A DNA stretch of 64,000 nt, from the NCBI GenBank assembly GCA_035638075.1, contig DASRAU010000036.1, positions 62,001 through 126,000 on the forward strand. The letters run 5' to 3'. This DNA comes from DASRAU01 sp035638075 (GTDB lineage Bacteria > Acidobacteriota > Polarisedimenticolia > Gp22-AA2). The notes beneath the pieces were generated by a model that saw only the letters and a list, made by a program, of their open reading frames with translations, ran no database searches and was not told the DNA's origin. Shown here in pieces: positions 50,665 through 58,556 of the stretch (its first letter is position 1; every line of letters starts with the position of its first letter). Position numbers and translations under genes: made by a program.

Positions 50665-51277
50665 GCGCCTGACGCACCTTGCGGGCCGCCGCCTCGACCG
50701 AGACGGGCGTCCAGCCCGGAGCGAAGAACTCGGCGCCGCCGACCCCGACCGCGACCGCCCCGGCTTCGAAGTACGACGCGAGGGTCTCGGCGGTCGGCCC
50801 GGAGGTCGGCAGGAGCGGGATCTTCGGGAACGGACCGCGGAAGGCGCGGATGAAACCCGGCCCGCCGAGCGCGGCGCTCGGGAAGAACTTCACCACCGGG
50901 GCGCCGTACCGGTGGGCCGTGAGGATCTCGAGAGGGGTCGCCGCCCCCGGGATGTAGAGCAGGTCGGCCTTCTTCGCCTCGTCCGCCGCCCCTTCGTCGA
51001 AGATGGGGGAGAGGGCGAACCGCCCGCCGGCCTTCGCCACGTTGCGGACGTCCTCCGCGGTCAACACCGTTCCGCCCCCCGCCAGCACCCCCGACTCCTT
51101 CGCCAGCGCCTCGATGGCACCGAGAGCGCCGGGGGTCGTCAGGGTGATTTCGAGGGCGCCGATGCCGCCGCGGGCCGCCGCCAGGCAGGCGCCCGGCAGG
51201 TTTTCTCCGGCTCCCAGCCGCACCGCCAGGACCGCCCCTTCGTCGAGGAGGGTTTTCAGAGTCTCCTGCGCGCTCAT
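50624..51277 (-). CDS. KDPG/KHG aldolase-like protein (Eda family)
   Basis: A 217-residue TIM-barrel aldolase. Family landmarks: ALEITLTTPGALGAIE (catalytic Glu), GGGTVLTAEDVRNVAKAGGRFALSP, YIPGAATPLEILTAHRYGAPVVKFFPS with the Schiff-base Lys in VKFFP, and LLPTSGPTAETLASYFEAGAVAVGVG. Eda cleaves 2-keto-3-deoxy-6-phosphogluconate to pyruvate and glyceraldehyde-3-phosphate. The ATG is 2 nt after the stop of the multiheme cytochrome gene, so it is apparently the last gene of the electron-transfer operon. The C-terminal 13 codons overlap the convergent ppk2 gene, hence ends slightly later than typical members. Confidence 0.85.
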   Translation of the reverse strand: MSAQETLKTLLDEGAVLAVRLGAGENLPGACLAAARGGIGALEITLTTPGALGAIEALAKESGVLAGGGTVLTAEDVRNVAKAGGRFALSPIFDEGAADEAKKADLLYIPGAATPLEILTAHRYGAPVVKFFPSAALGGPGFIRAFRGPFPKIPLLPTSGPTAETLASYFEAGAVAVGVGGAEFFAPGWTPVSVEAAARKVRQALSRVRAGAPPAPR

Positions 51278-51279
51278 GG

Positions 51280-52689
51280 TCAGGGCTGAGTATGGCAGAG
51301 GTCGCAGTCGGACGGGAGGACCGTTCCGTCGGCGGCGGCGTGGGACATGTCGTGGCACCGCATGCAGCCGAGATTGTCGGCATGCCCGAGGAAGTTCCTG
51401 TAGGTCCCGAAGGTGATCTTCATGGAGGGATAGACCGCGCGCTGGTAGATGTCCTGGAGCGCCGCGGCCGCGTCGTCCACCGCCTTGGGGTCGGGCGAAG
51501 CGCCGCCTCCCGCGGCATAGAAGGCGTGCAGCCCCGTGGCGACGGCGGCGAGGCCTTCGTCCCTGGTCTTCGCCTCGGCGCTCAGCAGCCGCACCCCCTC
51601 GCGTCGCACGAAGGGCAGGTCGCGGCGCAGCCGGCCGGCCGCGATGGCGTCGTCCACGGCGCGCGCCGCCGACACCGGGAACTGGTGCACCGGCTGGTTG
51701 TGGCAGTCGACGCAGTCCATGACGCGTCGCTCCGCTTTCGCGATCGCCTCGGGAGTCGCGCCCTCGGCCTTGTACTCGCGCGCCGTCCCCTCCGGGGTCG
51801 TCACCTTGATCCAGAGGATCTGCTCGCGCTTCTCGTCGGAGGCGTACTCGACGCGGTTGGCCGGGTCGGCGTGCCAGTGGACGCCGCTGCCGGCCGGCCA
51901 GTGACGCCGGCCATCGGGGGTGGTCTTCGCTTCGCCCCGGGTGACGTGCACGGCGAGGTCGGTGACCGTCTCGCTCGACGCGGCGTCGTCGGCGTACTCG
52001 CGCACCGAGCGGGCCCGGTCGCCATGGGCCTTCCACGGGGAGTGGCAGGGTCCGCAGATCTCCGCCGCCGGCCGCAGATTCTTCACCGGCGCCGGGATCG
52101 GCCGCGGGTAACGGTCGCTCAGCACCCCGACGAGCTGGTGCACGCCGTTCCACTTGTAGCGGACGAACGCTCCGGCGCCGCCGCCGATGTGGCACTCGAC
52201 GCAGGCGACGTTCGAGTGCGGGCCGTGCTGCCAGGCCTCGTACTGCGGCTGCATCGGCGTGTGGCAGGTGCGGCCGCAGAAGGCGGGGGAGTCCATGTGC
52301 TCGACCGCCCCGTACGACCCCATCGACAGGATGACGACGTTCACCACCGTCAGCACCAGCACGGCGAGCACGCCGCGCCGCACGTGCGGACGATTCAGGT
52401 CGAGGACCGGCCAGGCCGGAGACTGGAGCGGCCCCCTGCGGCTGCGCCGGATGGCGAAGAGGATGCCGAGGGGGATGAGGAGCAGCCCCAAAACGAACAG
52501 CGCCGGCAGCAATACGGCGACCACGAGCCCGGCATACGGGCTGCGGAAGCCCCCCATGGTCTCGGCCGCGAACCACAGGGCCAGGAAGACGAAGGCGCTC
52601 GCCGTGGTGAGGAGCGCCCCCGCGATGGCGAGACTGCTGTGCGCGAACAGGACGCGCAGGGTCGGTGGCTGCGGCGCGGACTCGGCCAG
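51280..52689 (-). CDS. NapC/CymA-like inner-membrane multiheme cytochrome c, CTG start
   Basis: A 469-residue cytochrome. Starting at CTG 52689 gives three membrane helices: LRVLFAHSSLAIAGALLTT, AGLVVAVLLPALFVLGLLLI and RGVLAVLVLTVVNVVIL; Arg-rich residues after helix 2 place the heme domain in the periplasm. Heme motifs: one CxxxCH (CGRTCH) and five CxxCH (CVECH, CGPCH, CVDCH, CMRCH, CDLCH). GGGAGG (52695-52700) lies 5 nt before the CTG and the first helix is conserved in this family, so the ATG at 52557 is internal. It should take electrons from menaquinol and pass them to the decaheme protein. Third gene of the MtrA/MtrB-like operon. Confidence 0.88.
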   Translation of the reverse strand: MAESAPQPPTLRVLFAHSSLAIAGALLTTASAFVFLALWFAAETMGGFRSPYAGLVVAVLLPALFVLGLLLIPLGILFAIRRSRRGPLQSPAWPVLDLNRPHVRRGVLAVLVLTVVNVVILSMGSYGAVEHMDSPAFCGRTCHTPMQPQYEAWQHGPHSNVACVECHIGGGAGAFVRYKWNGVHQLVGVLSDRYPRPIPAPVKNLRPAAEICGPCHSPWKAHGDRARSVREYADDAASSETVTDLAVHVTRGEAKTTPDGRRHWPAGSGVHWHADPANRVEYASDEKREQILWIKVTTPEGTAREYKAEGATPEAIAKAERRVMDCVDCHNQPVHQFPVSAARAVDDAIAAGRLRRDLPFVRREGVRLLSAEAKTRDEGLAAVATGLHAFYAAGGGASPDPKAVDDAAAALQDIYQRAVYPSMKITFGTYRNFLGHADNLGCMRCHDMSHAAADGTVLPSDCDLCHTQP

Positions 52690-52699
52690 GGCTGCCTCC

Positions 52700-55339
52700 C
52701 TAGAACCCGAAGCGGAGGAACAGGCTCAGCACCTGGTACGTGTAGTCGTCGAAATCGTACCCGAGGTAGACGGCGTTCACCGAGCCCGGATCGTTCCCGG
52801 GATCCCCCATGTACGGCTGCATGAAGTCGGAGGCCCAGTTGTCCTCTTTCCACGTCTCGTACCAGTAGCGGACCAGCCACGAGACGCGCGGGCTGATGAC
52901 GTGCGTCAGCTGCACCTTGGCGATGGTGAGCGTGTTCTCGAGGCGCGGGAACTGGGTCAGCGTCGTATCGCCGCTGGCGCTGCCGCCCGGGGTGAAGCCG
53001 GTGCCGAGATCGCCGGTGCCGTGCGCCCAGGTGCCGTCCACGTCGAGCTGGTAGCGCTTCGCCTGGTCGAGATCGGCGTGCGCGCCGAGGGTGATGGTGT
53101 CGTACTGGTCGTCCGCGTCGCTCGACCAGTCGTCGAGCGGGCTGTCGGTGCCCACGTTGGCGCCGGCGGCGCCGGTGACGTTGCGGTAGCGGCTGGCCAG
53201 CGCGTACTGCCAGCGCTCCCAGGTGTAGTCCGCGAAGATCGACAGGCGGTTCGACGGCGTGAACGATCCGCCGATGCTGTAGGACTGATCCTTGTCGAAG
53301 GTACGGCCGGCCAGGAGCAGCGTGTAGTTCTCCGGCACGCCGTCGACGGGGGCGCGATCCTCCTGCACGTCGATCGACGTGCCGATGTGCTGGCCGCTGT
53401 TCGGGTCGAGGTAGTCGTCCTTCGCCCACGAGGCCTCGGCGTACACCGACCACTTCTCGTTCGGCGACCACTCCGCCATGAGCGAGTAGACGTCGCGGTC
53501 GCGGTCGGTCCAGAAGAATTTCCGCATCCCCTCGTTCGAGGCGGCCACCACCGCCTCGCCGATTGGGAACGACTCGAGGTTGTACTCGGCGTCGTATTCG
53601 TCGGCGCGGCGCTCGGCCTTGGACGCGGTCGTCCGGATGGTCCACTGCTCCCCGATCGAGAAGTCGAGCGTCACCTTGAAGCGATCCTCGTCGGAGGAGT
53701 CGACCGCCGCGAAGTCGCGCGTCGTCGAGTTCAGCTCGTATGACAGCGACCCGTCGATCCAGCCGGCCGGCGCCCAGCCGACCAGCGCCCCGTAGGTGTC
53801 CTTCTCGTAGGCGTACGGCAGGCTGCGACGCGCGATCCGGTTGGTGGTGGCGCCGCAGGCCGCGACGCTGCCGCACAGCGGAATGGCGTAGTCGGTCTGC
53901 ACGTACTCGGGGAAGGAGAGGCTGGGCGACCGGTTGTCGAGCTCGTACTGGCGCGCCCAGGCGTTCCAGCGGACGTTCTTCGCCGGCCGTCCGGAGGCCC
54001 TGACCTGCAGGAGGCTGTAGCGGTGCTCGCCGTCGAAGGACTCGTCCGGCAGCGGGGCCAAAAGCGGCTGCAGCTGGGTGTTCGCCGTCATGCCGAGGAA
54101 CGGATCGTCCTGGGTCACGTCGGTGGCGGAGAAGGTCGCGTCGATGCGGGTGCGGGCCGGCAGGTTGACCCCGCCGTAGAGCGTGGCGATGAGCGCCTCG
54201 TTGTCGGTACCGAGGAGCAGCCGTTCGGTTCCGGGGATCGAGGTGAGGGTCGCGCTGACCGGCTGGTCGACGAGGGAGAGCTGGTCGTCCCAGGTGAGCG
54301 AGTGGTAGCCGCTTTCGAACTTCGACACCCCGATCGATCCGCCGATGTTCCAGCCGGTGGTGTGGTACTCGGCGCGCAGGTTGGCCCAGTCGGTGCGGAA
54401 ATCGAGGGGGGCCGCCACCTCGCCCGGCGCCAGCGCGAAGTAGTTGCCGAGCGATTGCGGCGCCGTGCCCGAGCGCCGCTCGCGCGTCGCATCGACGCCG
54501 AAGGAGGTCTTCTGCGTCGGGGTCCAGACCAGCGATCCGCCGATGACCCGGCGATGAGAAACGAGATCGACGTCCTGGCCGGACTGGATGGTCGCCTGTT
54601 TGATGATGGCCCCCTTGGTGCCGGCGTCCCACTGCCCGTCCGCGGGCGTGGTGTCCACCGCGGCCGGGGCCGCCTGCACCGCCGACTGGAACGAGTCGTC
54701 GAGGGTGAAGACCGCATCGCTCTGCCGGGCCCAGAGCATCTCGGCGTCATCCCCCCAGTGCCGCGGGTTGTTGATCCACTGGATGGTGCCGCGCCACCGA
54801 TCGAAGGTGCCGAACTCGACGGCGCCGCGGCTGTCCTGCTGGGCGATGTCGTAGGCGCCGACGTGGAAGAAGGACCGCGCCTTCGGCGTCCAGAAGACAT
54901 CCACGCTCTCGGCGACGAAGCCGGACGGCACGTCGCGGTACTCGAAGAACTTCGCCGAGTTGGGCGGGTCCTCGCTCAGCCCCTGCCCGCCGACCAGGAT
55001 CTGCCCGGTCAGCTTCCCCGCGGGCGGCAGGGTGCCGGTGAAGGTGGACTGAGACGACGCCGGGGCCGCGGCCGGCGCGTCAGGCGTCTGCGTGACCGGC
55101 GCCTGCGGTGCGGTGTTGACGTCCTCGGTCGGCTCGGCCGGAGGCGGTGGCGGTGTCTCCGGCGCGGGCTCCTCGGACGGCGGTGTCTCCGGCGCGGGCT
55201 GATCCGGTGGCGCTGCCGGTGGCGCAGGCGGCGCCGGAGGCGGCTCCTGGGCGCCGATGGAAGGCGCGAGCCCGAGAAGGAGCACGAACGACACAAGCGC
55301 GGCGAGACTCGGTGAGCGCAGGGCGGATGGGGTTCGCAT
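52700..55339 (-). CDS. MtrB/PioB-family outer membrane beta-barrel
   Basis: An 879-residue porin-like protein: signal peptide (LAALVSFVLLLGLAPSIGAQ), a Pro/Glu-rich linker (about 31-90), then a long series of amphipathic strands (FFEYRDVPSGFVAES, RWRGTIQWINNPRHWGDD, VDVFWTPKARSFFHVGAYDI) and a terminal strand YQVLSLFLRFGF ending in Phe. These features match the MtrB/PioB family, whose 26-28-stranded barrel sheathes an MtrA-type decaheme cytochrome across the outer membrane. The Pro-rich linker is not usual for Shewanella MtrB, and the N-terminal CxxC of that protein is absent. It follows the decaheme gene by 11 nt; GGAGGAG precedes its ATG. Confidence 0.88.
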   Translation of the reverse strand: MRTPSALRSPSLAALVSFVLLLGLAPSIGAQEPPPAPPAPPAAPPDQPAPETPPSEEPAPETPPPPPAEPTEDVNTAPQAPVTQTPDAPAAAPASSQSTFTGTLPPAGKLTGQILVGGQGLSEDPPNSAKFFEYRDVPSGFVAESVDVFWTPKARSFFHVGAYDIAQQDSRGAVEFGTFDRWRGTIQWINNPRHWGDDAEMLWARQSDAVFTLDDSFQSAVQAAPAAVDTTPADGQWDAGTKGAIIKQATIQSGQDVDLVSHRRVIGGSLVWTPTQKTSFGVDATRERRSGTAPQSLGNYFALAPGEVAAPLDFRTDWANLRAEYHTTGWNIGGSIGVSKFESGYHSLTWDDQLSLVDQPVSATLTSIPGTERLLLGTDNEALIATLYGGVNLPARTRIDATFSATDVTQDDPFLGMTANTQLQPLLAPLPDESFDGEHRYSLLQVRASGRPAKNVRWNAWARQYELDNRSPSLSFPEYVQTDYAIPLCGSVAACGATTNRIARRSLPYAYEKDTYGALVGWAPAGWIDGSLSYELNSTTRDFAAVDSSDEDRFKVTLDFSIGEQWTIRTTASKAERRADEYDAEYNLESFPIGEAVVAASNEGMRKFFWTDRDRDVYSLMAEWSPNEKWSVYAEASWAKDDYLDPNSGQHIGTSIDVQEDRAPVDGVPENYTLLLAGRTFDKDQSYSIGGSFTPSNRLSIFADYTWERWQYALASRYRNVTGAAGANVGTDSPLDDWSSDADDQYDTITLGAHADLDQAKRYQLDVDGTWAHGTGDLGTGFTPGGSASGDTTLTQFPRLENTLTIAKVQLTHVISPRVSWLVRYWYETWKEDNWASDFMQPYMGDPGNDPGSVNAVYLGYDFDDYTYQVLSLFLRFGF

Positions 55340-55350
55340 CGTCGCTCCTC

Positions 55351-56310
55351 CTATCTCAGGAACCGCATGCCGGCGGGATGGTTGGAGCCGTGGATCATCG
55401 AATGGCAGTTGAGGCAGCCGCGGTCGAACATGCGGCTGCCCGGGAAGAACTCCGGCCCGGGGCTCGCATCGGAGTACGGCTGCGTCGGGTGGCGCGTCTC
55501 GTCGTGGCACTGCTGGCAGAGGCGCGGCACCTTCGCGACCAGCAGCCGCGGGTGCAGCGAGCCGTGCGGGTCGTGGCAGTTGGTGCACTGCTCGCGCACC
55601 GGCGGGTGCTCCCAGAGGACCGGCGAGCGCTTCTCGGCGTGGCAGGTGTAGCAGTTCTCGTTGATCGAGGCCTGCTTCAGGAGCGTCGGTCCGGTGCTGC
55701 CATGCGGGTTGTGGCACGAGGTGCAGCGCATCGTCCCTTCGCGCATCGGCATGTGGCCCGAGCGGTACAGCGACGCCTTGCGCCGCATGTGGCACGAGGT
55801 GCAGGTGGCGAACTCGGTCTGCTTCGCCAGCAGGTGCTCCGGCACCTCCTTCTCCGGATGGATCTGGTGACAGGAGAGGCAGGAGAGGGCGCGGTTGTCG
55901 TGCGGGCTGCCTTTCCAGTGCGAGTTCTCACCCTGCTCGTGGCAGGTGAGGCAGACCGCCACCACGTCCGGAGGCGACAGCTTCTTGAAGGAACGGATCT
56001 TGGTGGCGTCGCCGCCTCCTTCGATGTGCTCGGACCCCGGCCCGTGACAGGTCTCGCACGCGAGCGCGCCGTCGGGTGTGGTGTGCCCGGTCCGGCCGTG
56101 CGCGGTGCGGGCGAGCTGCTCCACCTTGTCGGAGTGGCACTCGCCGCACGCCTCCATGCCGGCGAGCTTCGCGGGCGCGGCGGGAGGCGGCGCGGGGGCC
56201 TTCTTGTCGGTGAAGTCCTGGGACTGCGCCGCAGCCAGGCCCCAGGCCAGGAGCGCGGCGCACGGCACGAGAAGGAGGAGAAGGGGCCGGCGCAAGACTC
56301 TCGAGGGCAT
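55351..56310 (-). CDS. DmsE/MtrA-type decaheme cytochrome c
   Basis: A 319-residue periplasmic cytochrome with signal peptide (LLLLLVPCAALLAWGLAAAQ) and exactly ten CxxCH motifs: CGECH, CETCH, CLTCH, CLSCH, CTSCH twice, CYTCH, CTNCH, CQQCH and CLNCH. Length and spacing match DmsE/MtrA (about 320-335 aa). In the MtrAB complex this protein threads through the MtrB barrel and carries electrons across the outer membrane. The start at ATG 56310 has GGAGA 6 nt upstream; the frame continues upstream as non-coding leader. First gene of the operon, with a sigma-54 promoter match about 123 nt upstream of the ATG. Confidence 0.93.
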   Translation of the reverse strand: MPSRVLRRPLLLLLVPCAALLAWGLAAAQSQDFTDKKAPAPPPAAPAKLAGMEACGECHSDKVEQLARTAHGRTGHTTPDGALACETCHGPGSEHIEGGGDATKIRSFKKLSPPDVVAVCLTCHEQGENSHWKGSPHDNRALSCLSCHQIHPEKEVPEHLLAKQTEFATCTSCHMRRKASLYRSGHMPMREGTMRCTSCHNPHGSTGPTLLKQASINENCYTCHAEKRSPVLWEHPPVREQCTNCHDPHGSLHPRLLVAKVPRLCQQCHDETRHPTQPYSDASPGPEFFPGSRMFDRGCLNCHSMIHGSNHPAGMRFLR

Positions 56311-56443
56311 ACGGATCTCCACGCAGCGTTGGCGATGCCACACCTGTGGAGAAGCGGCGTGTCCATCGGCTCGGGAACGACGGAGGCGAACCGGCGAACC
56401 CGCACGACGCTCATCCTGCTCCGGCGAATGCGGCGGGATTACA

Positions 56444-56459
56444 TGCAATCCGGGTTCCC
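56444..56459 (-). promoter_or_regulatory. Candidate sigma-54 promoter of the cytochrome operon
   Basis: Minus-strand GGGAACCCGGATTGCA: the invariant GG (-24) and GC (-12) are 12 nt apart and the TTGCA half is perfect; the GGCACG half has three mismatches. Expected start near 56433, leader about 123 nt. The 366 bp between the two divergent genes (56311-56677) hold no gene. Confidence 0.45.
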
Positions 56460-56510
56460 ACGTCAAGTGGGCCGGAAAAGCGACTTGCCCGGGTCGGCCC
56501 TCGACGAGGT

Positions 56511-56527
56511 CGCGCAAAGGTTGCGCG
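56511..56527. promoter_or_regulatory. Palindrome between divergent sigma-54 promoters (candidate enhancer site)
   Basis: Perfect 7-bp inverted repeat CGCGCAA-agg-TTGCGCG. Its centre is about 86 bp upstream of the leftward start and 115 bp upstream of the rightward start, the usual distance for an NtrC-type activator. An NtrC-type regulator is encoded at 59835-61241. Confidence 0.5.
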
Positions 56528-56607
56528 CCGGGTTCGACGCAGGCGGTTCCAAGCGCAGATTTTTCCGGACTCGGGGCACGATGCGGCGATTTTCACAGCG
56601 CTGAAGA

Positions 56608-56623
56608 GGGCACGGATGTTGCT
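56608..56623 (+). promoter_or_regulatory. Sigma-54 promoter of the IPT/PQQ-propeller gene
   Basis: GGGCACGgatgTTGCT matches the consensus TGGCACG-N4-TTGCW at every position except the first. GG and GC are exactly 12 nt apart. Predicted start at about 56634, 44 nt before the ATG at 56678, which has GAAGGAGG upstream. Confidence 0.72.
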
Positions 56624-56677
56624 GATTTGACGGGCCGCGCAGTCTCCGAATCCGTCACACCTCGAAGGAGGCCGGCC

Positions 56678-58534
56678 ATGTGGCTACCCGTTTCCCCGAG
56701 CAGGAGTCGCCCGATCTTCTTCGTCGCGCTCGCCGGACTGGCCTTCGGGCTCGGAGGAGCCGCCTGGCGGCCCGCCACGCCGGCGCTCGGCTCGCTCTCG
56801 GCGACGGCGCTGACGCGCAGCGCGCGCCTCCTCATCGACGGAACGGGCTTCGGCGACGTGCAGGGAACGAGTCGCGTGGAGATCGCCGGCCTGCCCGCCC
56901 TCGTCACCCGGTGGTCGGACACGCACATCGCGGCCTATGTTCCCGAAGCGGCGCCGGTGGGCGCGGCCGGCGTGGTGGTCGCGGTCGACGGTGTGCGGAG
57001 CAACCCGCTGGGCCTGCAGGTCCTCGGGCGCGCTCCGGTGGGCCGGGTGCAGTGGCGCTTCCAGGCCGATGCCGATTTCATCGACCAGCGCCCCGCGGTC
57101 GGCCCGGACGGCACCATCGTCGTCATCGACAACAACGGGTTCGTGTACGCGCTCACCCCGGACGGCGGACTGAAGTGGATCCGCCGGGCCCTCGGCGCTT
57201 CAGGGCCGCCCGCCATCGGGCCCGATGGAACGATCTTCGTCGCCTCCGGGAACCTCATCGCCGCCCTGGCGCCGGACGGAGCGCTGCGCTGGCAGTTCAC
57301 CGACCCCGATTCGCAGGGAGTGATCGCCGGGCCGAGCGTCGGTCCGGACGGGAGCGTCTACGCGGTCGGCGATCTGTTCGGCCTCGGGGCGGTCGCGCTG
57401 TCGCCGACCGGCGTGCTCCTGTGGAACCATCCGGGCGATCCCCTGTTCACGGAATACGGCCAGATCGGCACCGAGATCGTCTTCAGCCCGCCGCCGGGCG
57501 CCGGTTCGCCGTTCCAGCTCTATTTCGGGCTGGACGAATACAGCGTCTCGGCCTCGACCCTCTTCGCCCTCGGCGGCGACGGCCGGCAGATGTGGGCCCG
57601 CCAGGCGGGCATCTCGAACGACGCTTTCATGCAGCAGCAGCAACAGGTCGCCGTCGGTCCCACGGGCACCATCTACGTGACGTCCCTCAGCAGCTCGAGC
57701 GGCTGGGGATTGCGGGCGCTCGAGCCTTTGACCGGCGCGTTCCTCTGGGGCTACAACCCCTGGCCGGCGAACGGCATGTCGCCGCCCGAAGTCGGAGTCA
57801 ACGGGGTCGTGTACCTGGCGCGCAGCCTCGCGTATCTCGATGCCGTGAACCCCGACGGCAAGGTGAAGTGGACCGTCGGCGACGGCTCGATCATCGACCA
57901 GCCCATCGTCAACAAGGCGGGAACGCTCGTCGCCGCGGGGGGAAGGGCGAACTTCGGCGAGCCCGGGTTCGTCCGCGCCTACGCCGCCACCAACGGCGCC
58001 GTGAGGTGGACGGTGCCGCTGGCCTCCGAGAACGGCGGGACGCAGATCCTCGCGGCGCGGCCACGCTTCAGCAACGACGATCGGACGGTGTACGTGGGTA
58101 CGGCGATCCTCGGCGGGGGCGCGATCGATGCCTACTCCTATCTCTACGCCATCAAGGCGACCGATCTCCCCGCCGCGCCGGGGGAGGCCGCCGTCACGCG
58201 CCCGATGACGGTCCGGAAAGGCACCGGGTCTGCGCTCGTTCTCGACTACGGCCCCGCCTGCCAGGCGACCGACCACGCGATCGACTGGTTCACCGCGAGC
58301 GGTCCGGGGCCAATCGCCTGGACCGGGTCGGTGTGCGGCCTCGGGAGCGGGCCGACCGCCACGTTCGATCCGGGAACGCCCCCGGTCGGGTCGGCGATCT
58401 TCTTCGTGGTCGTCGGCCGCAACGCGACGATCGAAGGGTCGTACGGGCGTTCGTTCACCGGTGTCGAGCGCCCCAGGGCCGCCGGATCCACCTGCACCCT
58501 GCCGCAGATCGTCGCCACGTCCTGCGCCCCCTAG
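56678..58534 (+). CDS. Secreted IPT/TIG plus PQQ-like propeller protein
   Basis: A 618-residue exported protein: N-terminal signal/anchor (IFFVALAGLAFGLGGAAW), an IPT/TIG immunoglobulin-like domain (LLIDGTGFGDVQGTSRVEIAG ... about 40-110), then a propeller of PQQ-type repeats (VGPDGTIVVIDNNGFVYALTPDGGLKW, IGPDGTIFVASGNLIAALAPDGALRW, VGPDGSVYAVGD). No canonical PQQ-dehydrogenase active site was recognised, so it is likely a binding or assembly protein rather than an enzyme. It is expressed from a near-consensus sigma-54 promoter and is followed 22 nt later by an FAD monooxygenase gene. Confidence 0.82.
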   Translation: MWLPVSPSRSRPIFFVALAGLAFGLGGAAWRPATPALGSLSATALTRSARLLIDGTGFGDVQGTSRVEIAGLPALVTRWSDTHIAAYVPEAAPVGAAGVVVAVDGVRSNPLGLQVLGRAPVGRVQWRFQADADFIDQRPAVGPDGTIVVIDNNGFVYALTPDGGLKWIRRALGASGPPAIGPDGTIFVASGNLIAALAPDGALRWQFTDPDSQGVIAGPSVGPDGSVYAVGDLFGLGAVALSPTGVLLWNHPGDPLFTEYGQIGTEIVFSPPPGAGSPFQLYFGLDEYSVSASTLFALGGDGRQMWARQAGISNDAFMQQQQQVAVGPTGTIYVTSLSSSSGWGLRALEPLTGAFLWGYNPWPANGMSPPEVGVNGVVYLARSLAYLDAVNPDGKVKWTVGDGSIIDQPIVNKAGTLVAAGGRANFGEPGFVRAYAATNGAVRWTVPLASENGGTQILAARPRFSNDDRTVYVGTAILGGGAIDAYSYLYAIKATDLPAAPGEAAVTRPMTVRKGTGSALVLDYGPACQATDHAIDWFTASGPGPIAWTGSVCGLGSGPTATFDPGTPPVGSAIFFVVVGRNATIEGSYGRSFTGVERPRAAGSTCTLPQIVATSCAP

Positions 58535-58556
58535 GCCGCGGGAGAAGGAGGGTCCG

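Noticed and set aside
56311..56677. Possible small genes in the 366-bp divergent region
   Set aside because: The open frames there are extensions of the two flanking genes without ribosome sites; the region is better explained by promoters and a regulator site.
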